From Maylandia zebra (lineage: Eukaryota; Chordata; Actinopteri; Cichliformes; Cichlidae): a DNA stretch of 64,000 nucleotides. Below the pieces are notes generated by a model. The model was not told where the DNA came from. It did not search any database and saw nothing but the letters and a program-made list of their open reading frames with translations. Made by a program: the position numbers and the translations under genes. Location: contig NC_135167.1 in NCBI RefSeq assembly GCF_041146795.1, positions 36,432,954-36,496,953 on the forward strand. The letters are read 5' to 3'. This document shows, one piece after another, positions 36,570-58,000 of this stretch. Each line of letters starts with the position of its first letter. The stretch's first letter is position 1.

Positions 36570-37769
36570 AAGTTATTTTTTAGACAGCAGCAATGAAAAT
36601 GCCCCAAAAGACAGTTTCACTTCTCGCTATAAAGACAAAGATAAAAAACTGAACCTAACTCTACACCTGCGTATTTCTGCTGCACTGAAACTGAGTTGTT
36701 TCCGTTGTCAGGCCCAAGTGGCTCATAGATTTGGCTTTGTTAGCTTCTTTTTTAGACGAGGCTGCTGCTCGTTGCCGCTTGATGACATTAAGTTGTTGAC
36801 AAATAAACACATATGTTACTTGCCAACTACATTGCTAGATTAAGTGATTAAATGAGGCGACTTTAGTTAAAGTGTTATATGATTATTTAATGTTGACAGT
36901 TGGCCGGTGCGTACCACAGTACATCGTCCTTGTAAAGTCTTTATATTTGATTGCATTTTGAACATAAGATCTTGCTCTGAAGAGAAACTTGTAAGCATGT
37001 TTTGATAAATGTGCAGTAAACGTCCTGTGTAATGTACTGCAGAATTATAAGGGAAGGGTTAAACTGCAAAACGATGTACTTAATTCCATTACATTGAGCA
37101 AAATGAAAATTCAAACTGCATGCACACTTCAGTCTGACCTGTAGACATAAAGCTGTGGTAGATAATCACTGAATTTTTCATTTTTTTGAGCAAAATATTC
37201 CTCCAAGTGCATTTGTTACCCTCGTCCAAGGTGTTTCTGCTTGTAAAGTGTCTTTACTTTCTTTGTCTATAGAGGCATGTAAATTGATATGAAATTTGTG
37301 TGTTTTGTGTCAAAATTAGTCTTTTTTTTTTTAAAAGTTTGGTGTTTCTCGCCCAAATATCAGCCGCAGGAGGAGCAGAGCGCGACGGGAACAAACTGAC
37401 GTAGCTGTAGAAATGTGCAGACTCCATATCCATCCGACTGTTGACCACATGCCACCTCTGAGCCTGCAGGGATCTGGACCTTAATTTGATTTCTAATTCT
37501 AGCGGCACTTAATTCATGTCTTCAGAACCACTGTGGGGAAAATGTAATTGCTTCTCCCGGCAGCTATAATATGCATGTCTGTTTAATTTCACGCCGCAGG
37601 GGAAACGATGATGCTGTTCAAGTTGTGATGAACCTTGACTTTATGAAATCACCTTCTCTGTTGGAAAGGCAACATGTGAAATCATACTTCACTTTTACTG
37701 AACATTTACATTTTTATTACAGTTAACTGGCTATAAATTCACAGGAATGAGGTTCTCATATAACCAACG
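36570..37769. other. No gene seen
   Basis: Sequence downstream of c1qtnf4, AT-rich, probably 3'UTR and intergenic DNA. Confidence 0.45.
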
Positions 37770-37777
37770 ATCAAAAC

Positions 37778-38003
37778 CAGGGGTGTCCACCTCCAGGCCT
37801 CGAGGGCCGGTGTCCTGCAGGATTTAGATCTCACCCTGGGTCAGTACACCTGAATCACATGATTAGTTCATTCCCAGGCCTCTGGAGAACTTCAGGACAT
37901 GTTGAGGAGGTCATTTAGCCATTTGAATCAGCTGTGTTGGATCAAGGACACATCGAAAACATCCAGGACACCGGCCCTCGAGGCCTGGAGGTGGACACCC
38001 CTG
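37778..38003. mobile_element. hAT MITE with 40-bp inverted ends
   Basis: A 226-bp hairpin-like element. The first 40 bases (caggggtgtccacctccagg...) are repeated in inverse at the end without mismatch. Flanks atcaaaac (37770-37777) and atctaaac (38004-38011) form an 8-bp duplication with one change. Confidence 0.88.
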
Positions 38004-38011
38004 ATCTAAAC

Positions 38012-40780
38012 ACACCAGTGTATAAAAAATGCAAACCTGCTTCCTGAAGACTAAAATAACAAATCAACATTAGTTTCATTAATCAGTATTTTGGTGGTAC
38101 TGACAGCATAAATGGCTGTGCAATTATAAAAGGTTGCCCAGTGTCGAACCCACACTGAATTATTATCCCATTTTGCTTAACAGCTCACTCTCACAGCAAA
38201 CAACAGAGTCTGTGCTCGTGTGCATTTAACCCAACACAGTTTCCTCAATAGAGGAAATAGAGACTGACTGGCATTCATCAGGTGGAGAGAAGTGGTGCTC
38301 CACCTGAGCAGTGGTGGTGTTCATGTACATCTGCTGCAGGTGCAGCTGCTTTTGTGTCCAACCAGACACTACAGTCCAATCACTTCCAAAATCCCTCTTT
38401 TATTATTTGGATAAGCAGAATCTTTCAAATCAAGGCAAATATTCTGCCTAAATTCAAGCAAACTTTTTTTTTTTAATTGTTAGAGGAGTCAACAAATTAA
38501 ACGTGAAGAAAAAAGATAGAAAGCTTTTGTCCCCTAGCAACAAAATCTGTTATTAGTATCAAAAGTTAAAAAGGCCATTAACAAAACATTTCACATTAAA
38601 TACCAGAGGCCTTGACTTTGCTTTCTTTTAGCTTTTATCAGATCGCTCAAGATATAATTTTCCTCTTGTAAAGCTGTGGGTGGAGAAGTTCACACTTAAA
38701 TAAGACATAAGCTATGATGTCCACATCATAACCAGCGAATCAGAGATCTCGGACAACTGCCGATCCTGAGCCACACAGAAAAATCTCTATTAATTAATTA
38801 GCCCAGGAAACTTGTGTATAAACACTTCCTCTTGCTCCAGTGAAGTGCATTCAGACTGAAGCACCACAGCAGGGGTAATCATCGCGTGGGTAGCCACGCT
38901 TCAGTTGGCAGGCTGAATGGCAGTGAATGTTGCAGCCAATACACGTAACTCCTAAAATAATCCAAACAGCCACGCTATTAATAAACTAGATGCCCGTTAA
39001 CCACGCTGCGGTCCTGCCAGTTTTACCGGCCCTTGGAGCGCCGCAATGGTGAAAAATTCATTGGAAGGAAACATAAACAGTGGGCTGGTGCAAAGTCATT
39101 TGGACTGATTAGGAAAAAATACAAGCTGCATTATAAGAAGCATGCAACCCTTCATGTATCCCTGAATTCTGACTATCCCTCATCTGGCAGTAATGTGATT
39201 AATTGCTAATATTAAGAGCAGAAATTTCTAACCACACACACCGTGGCAAAGGAGGAGACAGAAATGAGAGTGTGCAGCAGCAGGAAGTTACATCAAATGG
39301 ACCAAGGTCTTTAAAACTGGGCTTTAAAATTATGAAAACCTGAAGAGATAAACCTGAAAATGTTCCTAAACGACAGCGTTAGAGTAGTGGAAAGTAAAAA
39401 GAAAAGTCTTTGCTTCATTGTCACATCTTTTGGGCACAGGAGAAATGATTTTGCACCAGCTGATCTCCGGCTTCAGGTGGCTCCACATTCACAGTCTCAC
39501 TAATCCACAATTTCCTGTCCTTTACGGGCTGCACTCACTTCTGAGAAATTCAGAAAAATATGCCTTTTTTTTTTAACAGTATGAAATTACACTGTGAGCG
39601 TGGCTCATTGCAGATATATTCTGTCACAGTCTAACACTCAGTGAGGAGGAGTGCACACAGGTGGAACGCCTCAGTTCAGCTTTCAGAACCGTGACCAGTC
39701 TGCAAAGGTGTCCAGAAATCCTGCACCAAACTCGTGTGATGCATGCATTTAAGTGAAATACATGAAAAAGATACTTTGTCACGATTGCAGAGCAGCTTCA
39801 CAGACCCACTCGATGCCTGCTGTGTACTTTTCTTGATTAGTGACTTATCTGTATAGTAACTGACGATATGTTGGATGTTTCGGGTCTGTGCTTCTCTGTT
39901 TCTGATAATCCCCAATGGAAGACTGTGTATTAGTAAATATGTGGCACAGACATGGGTCGAAATGTGCTCGCTTTCTGGAACAGCATCATTTTACTCGGCA
40001 TGATTGAAACTGAAACTGTGACCCTGCTTATGGGGAAAGAGGGCTCAGTTTGACCCACAGCCTGTCTGCAGTAGTCTGCCTCACATTGACTCTTTAAAGT
40101 GTTTCGAGTATTTTTTATTTGTAAAATGAATGCTTCAATGAAGATGTTTGACAAAATAAAAAATAAACATAAAGGTTTGAGTGTCATTCTGACTGCGATG
40201 AAAGACATTCCAGCTTTATATTCAGTGCTGCAGCGCCACCTGCTGGCTAAATTTAGTGTTTGAAATTTGAAAAGACTTCAGTGGTCACAAACAAAAAGTT
40301 TGTTTCATGTTTGGCTTTCACGTTAGCCATAGTTTAAAACGTCTGGTTTCATTTTTTCGGTTGTGTGTTTGTGTGTGTGTTGGGGGGGGGGGGGGGGTAT
40401 GAAGTTCATAACAGACACTGCAATGTAAAAACTATAATCACAGTCACATGAACATCCTAGCCTCGGTAAACATTTGGAGACAACTTTGACCAACCACACA
40501 GACTTTTTCACTCACTCAGTTTGTTAGTTTTCTCTTTTATCAACTTGCTAAAGCTGCTGCCTCGGTAGGAACAGTTTATTTGGGGCCCATAATACACAGC
40601 GTCCCCCAGTTTAGTTACCTCGGGTTGGTCCCTTATTTCCCCTTATTCAGCACAGATTTGATGCTGGATGCCCTCGTGTCAGGAACACATCGGGAACAAA
40701 AGGATGCTGCGTCATTTGTTAGAAATTAACATTTTCTACCTACCCAGGGCTGAATTTAAGAAAACTCTGAAAATCAAAGG
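38012..40780. other. Intergenic; possible conserved non-coding stretch 38770-39240
   Basis: No coding exon recognised. A 470-bp part at 38770-39240 has no repeat signature and contains several homeodomain-type TAATTA words. A poly-G run lies at 40382-40398. Confidence 0.35.
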
Positions 40781-40784
40781 GAAG

Positions 40785-40940
40785 GAAATGCAGCACGTTA
40801 GCTCATTTTGCCAAAAGAACAATTCTGAAACTCAAATAGTGTCAGTAGTTTGTATGGCCCCCATGTGGTTGCATGCATGCCTGACAATGTTGGGACATGC
40901 TCCTAATGAGACAACCGATGGAGTGATTCCTCCCAGACCA
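40785..40940 (-). repeat. Fragment of common fish DNA repeat
   Basis: The words gcatgcatgcctgacaatgt and catgctcctaatgagacaac recur from memory in many fish genomes as part of a dispersed repeat. The open frame across it (40668-40967) is not a gene. Confidence 0.4.
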
Positions 40941-41258
40941 AAACCAGTGAAAAAACACAGAAGTTGAGGTCAGCAACTGAGGTGCCAAAATTTTAGTTTT
41001 TTTCCTTTTTGTTTGAATTCCCCCAGGTCGATATTCTGCTGCTCATGATTCCAACATGAATGTAAATTCTTTAAGGACTTATTTTGAAAAATTAAACAAA
41101 ATAAGGCTTTGTGCATTATTGGGTTTACTTTTAAAAACATTTTCCCAGTTTATGGTGAAAGTGACAGGTCTGTACCCCTCTGTCAAATCCTTTCAGGTAC
41201 TTTTTTCATCAACTGGAAGAAAAAAAAGCCACAATATTCCAGATGTTTTACTAGTATC

Positions 41259-41264
41259 TTTATT
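41259..41264 (-). promoter_or_regulatory. Poly(A) signal of ndufs3
   Basis: AATAAA on the minus strand about 95 bp after the ndufs3 stop codon, giving a short 3'UTR. Confidence 0.6.
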
Positions 41265-41358
41265 TACATAAATATCAGGATTGCTGGGGGGTTGGACTCC
41301 CAGAATAACACAAAAACAAAACATGGTGATGAAGATGTGGAGGCTAAACAAGAGGACG

Positions 41359-51536
<10,178 letters not shown>

Positions 51537-51628
51537 GTTGGCTCTCTCAAGTTTCCTCTTCGGGCCGAGAGCTGACTATCAGCGGCCAGTCGCCCCCTCG
51601 TGGACGGGAAGACAAATGTCACTCAATG

Positions 51629-51736
51629 TAAGATAAGATAAGATAGAACTTTATTAATCCCTCGGGTGGGTTCCTCTGGGAAATTCGACTTCCAAAAAAA
51701 GCACAGCAACGACCGAAGTTACAGTTACAGAATTGT

Positions 51737-51820
<84 letters not shown>

Positions 51821-53880
51821 AATACAGAGACAAATATAAATAAAGTATACAAAGGGGATAAATAGAATAAGTAGGAATAAAAAATAAAAATACAAGTGAA
51901 TTGCACATTTCAAGTATTGAGTCTATTGCACTGTTGACTATTTACAAAAAGTATTGCACAAGGTATTGTACAGTGAGGTGAAGAGGCACTACAGCTTAGT
52001 TGTTCCCCCCTCCTTTGTCCTCCTGTTTCCTGTTTCCCCTCCCTCTCCCCTCCAGAGAGGAGTTAAACAGTTTGATGGCGTGTAGGACAAAGGAGTTTTT
52101 AAGTCTGTTAGTTCTTGTCTTTGGGAGAAGCAACCTGTCACTGAACAGACTCTTCTGATTGTTTATGGCCGTGTGCAGAGGATGCCCAGCATTGTCCATA
52201 ATGTCCATCAGTTTCTTTAATGTCCTTTTCTCTGCCACTGTCACCAGAGTGTCCAGCTTCATGCCGACCACAGAGCTAGCCCTCCTGATCAGTTTCTCCA
52301 GCCTGGATGAGTCCCTCTTTGCTGTGCTGCTCCCCCAGCACACCACAGCATAGAAAAGTACTCCAGCAACCACCGACTGGTAAAACATCCTCAGGAGCTT
52401 CCTGCAGATGTTAAAAGACCTCAGCCTCCTGAGGAAGTACAGTCGGCTTTGGGCTTTTTTATACAGGTGCTCTGTGTTGCATGACCAGTCCAGTTTATTG
52501 TCCACCCACAGCCCGAGGTACTTGTACTTGTTGACCACCTCCACCTCCTCCCCCTCTATCTGAACCGGCAGTGGACCTTCTCTGGACCTCCCGAAGTCCA
52601 CAACCAGTTCCTTAGTCTTTGAGGTGTTGAGTTGCAGGTGGTTTGTGTGACTCCATGCGACAAAGTTCCTCACCAGACTTCTGTACTCCTCTTCCTGATC
52701 ATCCCAGATACACCCCATGATGGCCGTGTCATCTGCAAACTTCTGAATATGGCATAATTCAGAGTTGTAGCAGAAGTCAGAGGTGTACAGGGTGAAGAGA
52801 AGAGGGGACAGCACAGTTCCCTGTGGTGCTCCTGTGCTGCTCACCACTGTGTCAGACGTGATGTCCTTCAGCCTGACGTACTGTGGTCTGTCGGTGAGGT
52901 AGTCGGAGATCCAAGCCACCAGGGGTCCACCTCCATCCTGTTCAGTTTTTCCTGAAGCATACAGGGCCGGATGGTATTAAAGGCACTGGAAAAGTCAAGA
53001 AACAGTATCCTGACTGTGCCTTTTCCCCCATCCAGGTGTGAGTGGGCTCTGTGTAGGAGGTACAGGATGGCATCCTCCACTCCGACACCCGCCTTGTATG
53101 CAAACTGTAGTGGGTCCTGGGCATGTTGTACCTGTGGTCGGAGGAGGTTGAGGAAGAGCCGCTCTAGAGTCTTCATAAGATGTGACGTCAGTGCCACCGG
53201 TCGGAAGTCATTCAGCTCATTGGGCCGGTTCCTTTTAGGGACCGGGACGATGCAGGATGTCTTCCATAGGGCGGGCACTCTCCCCAGTCGCAGACTGAGG
53301 TTGAAGACTCGTTGTAGCGGCTCCCCAAGTTCAGCAGCACACGCCTTAAGCATCCTAGGACACACCTTGTCTGGGCCTGCTGCCTTTCTGGGGCGAAGCT
53401 TCCTCAGTTGCCTCCTGACCTGATCCACTGTGACACTGGGAGATGTTTGGGAGGAGGGGAGGGGGGGAGATGTCTTGCTGCTGAGAGAGGGATTGGAGGA
53501 GGGGGGTGTCATGGTGTCAGGAAGGGGGGGAAGCGAGGGAGGCAGGAGAGTGGGGAGAGGACTCTGTAGTGAAGGTGAGGGTGAGGGTGGGGGGGTTGTG
53601 GGCTGGTCAAACCTGTTGAAGGAGTTGTTGAGTTCGTTTGCCTTCTCCACAGTCCCCCCCCCCCACTGTGCTTTTCTTGGTGTTGTGGCCTGTGATGGTT
53701 TTCACACCATTCCAGACCTCCCTCATATTGTTCCTCTCCAACTTCTGCTCCACCTTCCTCCTGTAGGTGTCCTTTGCTTCCCTCAGGCAGCGTTTCACCT
53801 CCCGCTGTGCTGCTTTCATCTCCTCCTTCACTTTGCTCCTGAAAGCGTGCCCTGGAAAATGCACTGAAACGGAAATATTC
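51629..53880 (-). mobile_element. Rex1/Babar-like (CR1 group) LINE, 5'-truncated
   Basis: A non-LTR retrotransposon whose 3' end (ggattaataaagttctatctt, then a TTATC-type repeat) lies at 51629-51665, about 93 bp upstream of the ndufs3 ATG. It encodes a reverse transcriptase but no endonuclease in this copy. Clade assignment rests on the tail and the RT style, so it is tentative. A TA/CA microsatellite sits in its 3'UTR. Confidence 0.8.
51737..51820. repeat. (TA)n(CA)n microsatellite in LINE 3'UTR
   Basis: TA to about 51764, then CA to 51816. Confidence 0.96.
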
Positions 53881-53882
53881 AA
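51996..53882 (-). pseudogene. LINE reverse transcriptase, frameshifted
   Basis: The minus strand encodes an RT in three frame segments. First, 53882-53607 is a charged linker (MREVWNGVKTITGHN). Second, 53650-52868 carries RT blocks (KAAGPDKVCPRMLKAC, LNDFRPVALTSHLMKTLERL, FLDFSSAFNTI). Third, 52919-51996 carries TGAPQGTVLSPLLFTLYT and the catalytic FADD box (KFADDTAIMG), then thumb sequence (VNKYKYLGLWVDNKLDW) and a C-terminal tail. Frameshifts lie at about 53650, in a run of C, and at about 52890. All catalytic motifs are intact, so the damage is limited. Confidence 0.85.
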
Positions 53883-53889
53883 ACATCAC

Positions 53890-54613
53890 ATTTTAAGAGT
53901 GCCAAATGATTTCATTAAATAATTACTAATTCAATATTTTTAAATAAAATTGTAAATAATTAAATATTTAAAACTGTAATTACTGAATAAATTATTTCAA
54001 TTTTTAATTAATCCATGCTACATTTAGTTATTTACAGATGTATTTAATTAATTGAGTTTGGCACTCGCGTGTAATTTTTTAGCCCCAAACCATGCAAATG
54101 CTTAAAATACCATGATTTATATAACAATGTGTCATGATACGATGCAGCACTGGCAGTCGACAAGTCAGACTACGCCGAGTGGCCTCTCAAGTCTGGATTA
54201 AAGGGGAGGGTTGTGTCAGGAAGATCATCCAGCACAAAATAGTCAGTGCTGTTAGCCAACAGCGTGTCAGTGGAAACTAATATTAAATGTTAAAGTTAAA
54301 TGAACTTCCAATAAACAGCTACCCTACTAGGATGTAAAAGTTGACCGAATGTTTGTCCACGCTACAGTTAGATTTAGGTTTTATTTTGTTTTACTTCAAT
54401 TTAATTTTTCTATTTGTTTGCATGAAATAGAATCTAACAGTATTATCACTTGAACATTTTTCATGTGTGTTTGCTTCGGGGACTCCATCCTCATATTAAA
54501 CCTTCTTGATAACTGTCACATTGGAACATCCTAACTTTATTTAAATATGTGCTTGCCAATATGAACAAACTACTGAAAATAAAGAAGCACCATTACTCTT
54601 TTTGTCATAAACA
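53890..54613. other. No gene seen
   Basis: AT-rich spacer between the LINE and the ptpmt1 3' region. Confidence 0.45.
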
Positions 54614-54619
54614 TTTATT
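54614..54619 (-). promoter_or_regulatory. Candidate poly(A) signal of ptpmt1
   Basis: AATAAA on the minus strand about 470 bp after the ptpmt1 stop. Confidence 0.4.
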
Positions 54620-55084
54620 TATGGTCATTTTTTTACATTATGAGGCACTGCAGAAAAATATAAAGCAAATATTTTCCAGTCTACACAGAAACACCTTCAT
54701 TACTGAATTATTTACTACAGTGTTCTCATCCTGTTGACTAAACTCCAGCTGACGTCAGCCGGCTCTGAGGGGAGTGTTTTCTTTTTTTAAAAACAAATGT
54801 GGAGAGCATTGCAGTGATTTGTCTTAGTTTGTTAGTTAAAACAGAATAACGTGGCTGGAAATCAAATTATAAAAAGAAAATTTTCTTTCAACAAAATTAT
54901 ATTAAAGAGTAACAAAAACAGATAAACAACATGTTCTGTTCTGCAGCTGTACACATGCCAAAGAGCACTTGCTGAAAAGGCAACAGTTGCATTTCCTGTT
55001 ACAGTTGTTTTGATCAAGGCTCTGAGTCGCCGTCTCCCACCTCCAGTGGGAACACGATGAGGTCCGACACACTGCCCCACTTTC

Positions 55085-58000
55085 TCAGCTGGACTGTGCA
55101 CATATCTGCTGGTAGTACTTCCTCAGCATCTCCAGCTGAGCGGAGCGTACTAGGATGTGCGGTCGAACAGATGCCAGCTTCTGACAGGCCTCGTCTGGAG
55201 TCCAGCAGTGTAACTGTCAGCAGGAAAGCAAACGGTCAACACAGCAAACCTGTCGCTTGATGCCTGAGCGACTCATCAGTATTGAGCATGTTTCATACAG
55301 TCACCACTCTGGAATATTGACTTAAACACTCTGTGGTTCAGTGCATGTGGAGGTAAACGGGTCAAAAACGGAGTTAAATGTGGCATGTGTTTTATCTGAA
55401 ATGACCATGAGATTATATTTACATACAAATACTTTAAAGGTAAGTACGCTGGAATAAGAGGGTAAAAAGTCAGGGTTTTTTCAGGAAACAAAGAAATATA
55501 TTACATTGTAATTTAGCAGTATGCTGTACTGTTCAGGGAGAGGGCCATATTATGAAGCGGATTAACCTCGGCCAGTTTCTGGGTATTTTACAGGAAAGGA
55601 GACACAGCTTACAGTGTAAGTAATTTTAAATACACTGTAAGTTAAAAAGAACAACTGAATAACAGAAAATCCATCATGTACACAGTGTAACAAAATAAGG
55701 ATGTAAAAAGGGAAGGTTAAGTCACTCAACATTTACAGCCGTCAACACAAAAACTGCATCAAAAATATTGTTTTTCTGCAAAATTACCAGCTAATTACAC
55801 ACCACTTAAAACAGGCTCTGAAACTGAAACGATGTCATCTCATTGGAAGACCACTTTGTGTTCAAGTAGTAATAAAAAACGAAACAAACAAGAAAACACC
55901 CACAAATATTTCTGAAAATGTTTTGTTTTGTTTTTTAAATTTCAAATATTGTATAACGAGACAAAACTGCAAACATGAACGCAGATTGTAACAAACTGAA
56001 TCCTTTCATCGAACCACCAAACAAACACACTGGTCCTCTCTGTGCACACACGTGGCAGCACTGCTGCTGTCATTGTGTTCATGTTTAACAAAATAAACTG
56101 CAGACATGAGTGTGACTCTGTCACTGAGCTAACAGCTGATCCCTCAGCATGTTTGTGCTCTCTGCTCATGCTGCCTTCATATTCAGTCATTCTCAGCTTT
56201 TTAAAGAACTTCAAAGACAAACTGCATGACATTTCTTCAAGTGGCCCCCAGGCTGCAAATATGAGACCCTGACTTAAAATAAGTTATGCAATACTCAAAA
56301 TTACCTACAGTATAAATTGTGTCTCCTTTCCTCTAAAATACATGCAGGATAGGCACGTTTAGGCCACTCTGTAATATTGCCTGCTCCACAAAAAGTAACA
56401 CGTACTTAGGACGTAAATACAGGGAAATATTGTTTGTTTTGCTGCTAAATTACCAGGAAATTACACAGTACTTAAAAGTACTTAAAAGTACTTAAAAGTA
56501 CTTAAAAGTGCTTAAAAGTACTTAAAAGTGCTTAAAAGTGCTTATGCGCTGCTCAGATTTTATAGCAGTATAATTATTTGCTTCCTGTAAAAAACGGATT
56601 TGTTGCCACCTTATTCTTATTTGTTCAAAATTATCCAACATAACAAATGTAAATTTATTATTCTATTTATTATTTATTTCTTTATTTTTTATCCGCTCTT
56701 TATGCTTTATCTTGCGTTACCATGAAAAGTGGGATGTTCTTCTCTCCACTCGGTTTTTGTGCTGTCTGCAGTTCAAACAGCAGGTGGCAGTCTGAATGCA
56801 TCATACTGACCCGTATGAGGTAGGCGGCAGCTAATGTGGCGCTCCGGGAACGTCCAGCCTTGCAGTGCACGTACACACTGGTTCCCTGCTCTTTATGCTG
56901 CAGTGCAAACTCCACGCCTCTGTGGAGGTTCTCCATGCTGGGGACACCAGTCAGGTCCACAGTGCTAAGCCTGAGCTGCTCCACACCAGCAGCCTGCCAC
57001 TCCTGCACCAGCACCGCAACAATAAATGACACAGTGTATGAGGGGCGGCTCTTTGGCACTGTTAGGGTTTGAACTTCTATCACACATCAGTATTTAACTC
57101 ATCTTGCATATGCATGACAGCACAGGGTCATTTCAAATATGAGCAGGGCGATTAAACTGCACGTTAACTTTTTTTTTTTTTTGGCCTGTCCCGTTTGGCT
57201 CTTTTGCCATCAGAATTGTTGTCTAAAGGCAAACAAAGATGCCCAACGGATTTACTTTACCAAATTGACCATCCCAGCCTTGCCGTAATGGTCCATTTGA
57301 TTCACCTTTTATTGTTTATTTTATTTTCACTTACTGAATACGGGACAGACTTGACTGGGGGAAAGAAGGGGAGAAAGAAAGAGGGAAAGAGAAACAGCTG
57401 AGAAGAGGGACGGGGGAGAAGGGCAAAAGACAAAAACCAACAGAACGGGCAGAGAAAAAAAAATGCATATATCAATCACCTGGGTCACCTGCTGAGAAAG
57501 AAAAAAGAAAACAAGCAGAAGAGAACAAGAGTAATAGAATAAACAACATCACAATGATATATGGGAATATGACAGTAAATACTAAATATTAAACATTATT
57601 GTGCAGCATATAAGATCAACAGAACACAGTGTGCTTTGAGGTAGGAGCCAAAAAGGGTGTAGTTTGTGGGTGTGATCACCCGTGTGTACACCTGTGAGCA
57701 TGGACGCGCTTGTTTTTTTAAAAGGTTCCTTCATGTAATAATCTGCTAGAGGGTGTGGGGGGGCCACAGCCCCGTCCTCCAGGGCATGAAGCAGGTATGG
57801 AGGAGATCAAAACTCCAGACATCCAGAGGCCCCCAGAACACAAGAGACCAAGGAAGACCAACACAGGGGCAGCCGCGCCACTGTCCCAGAAAGAGCTGAG
57901 GAGAGTCCCAGATGAGGGCTCACTCAGCAGCCGCGGAGCAGAAGCCAGGGGGGGTTGCAGTGACGCGCCCGTGAGCTCCGCCGGCAGCCAGCTGTGCCTG

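Noticed and set aside
40668..40967. 99-codon frame between c1qtnf4 and ndufs3, considered as FAM180B
   Set aside because: It overlaps a common fish repeat, has no signal peptide and no FAM180-like sequence.
53430..53867. 145-codon plus-strand frame
   Set aside because: Antisense shadow of the LINE reverse transcriptase region.
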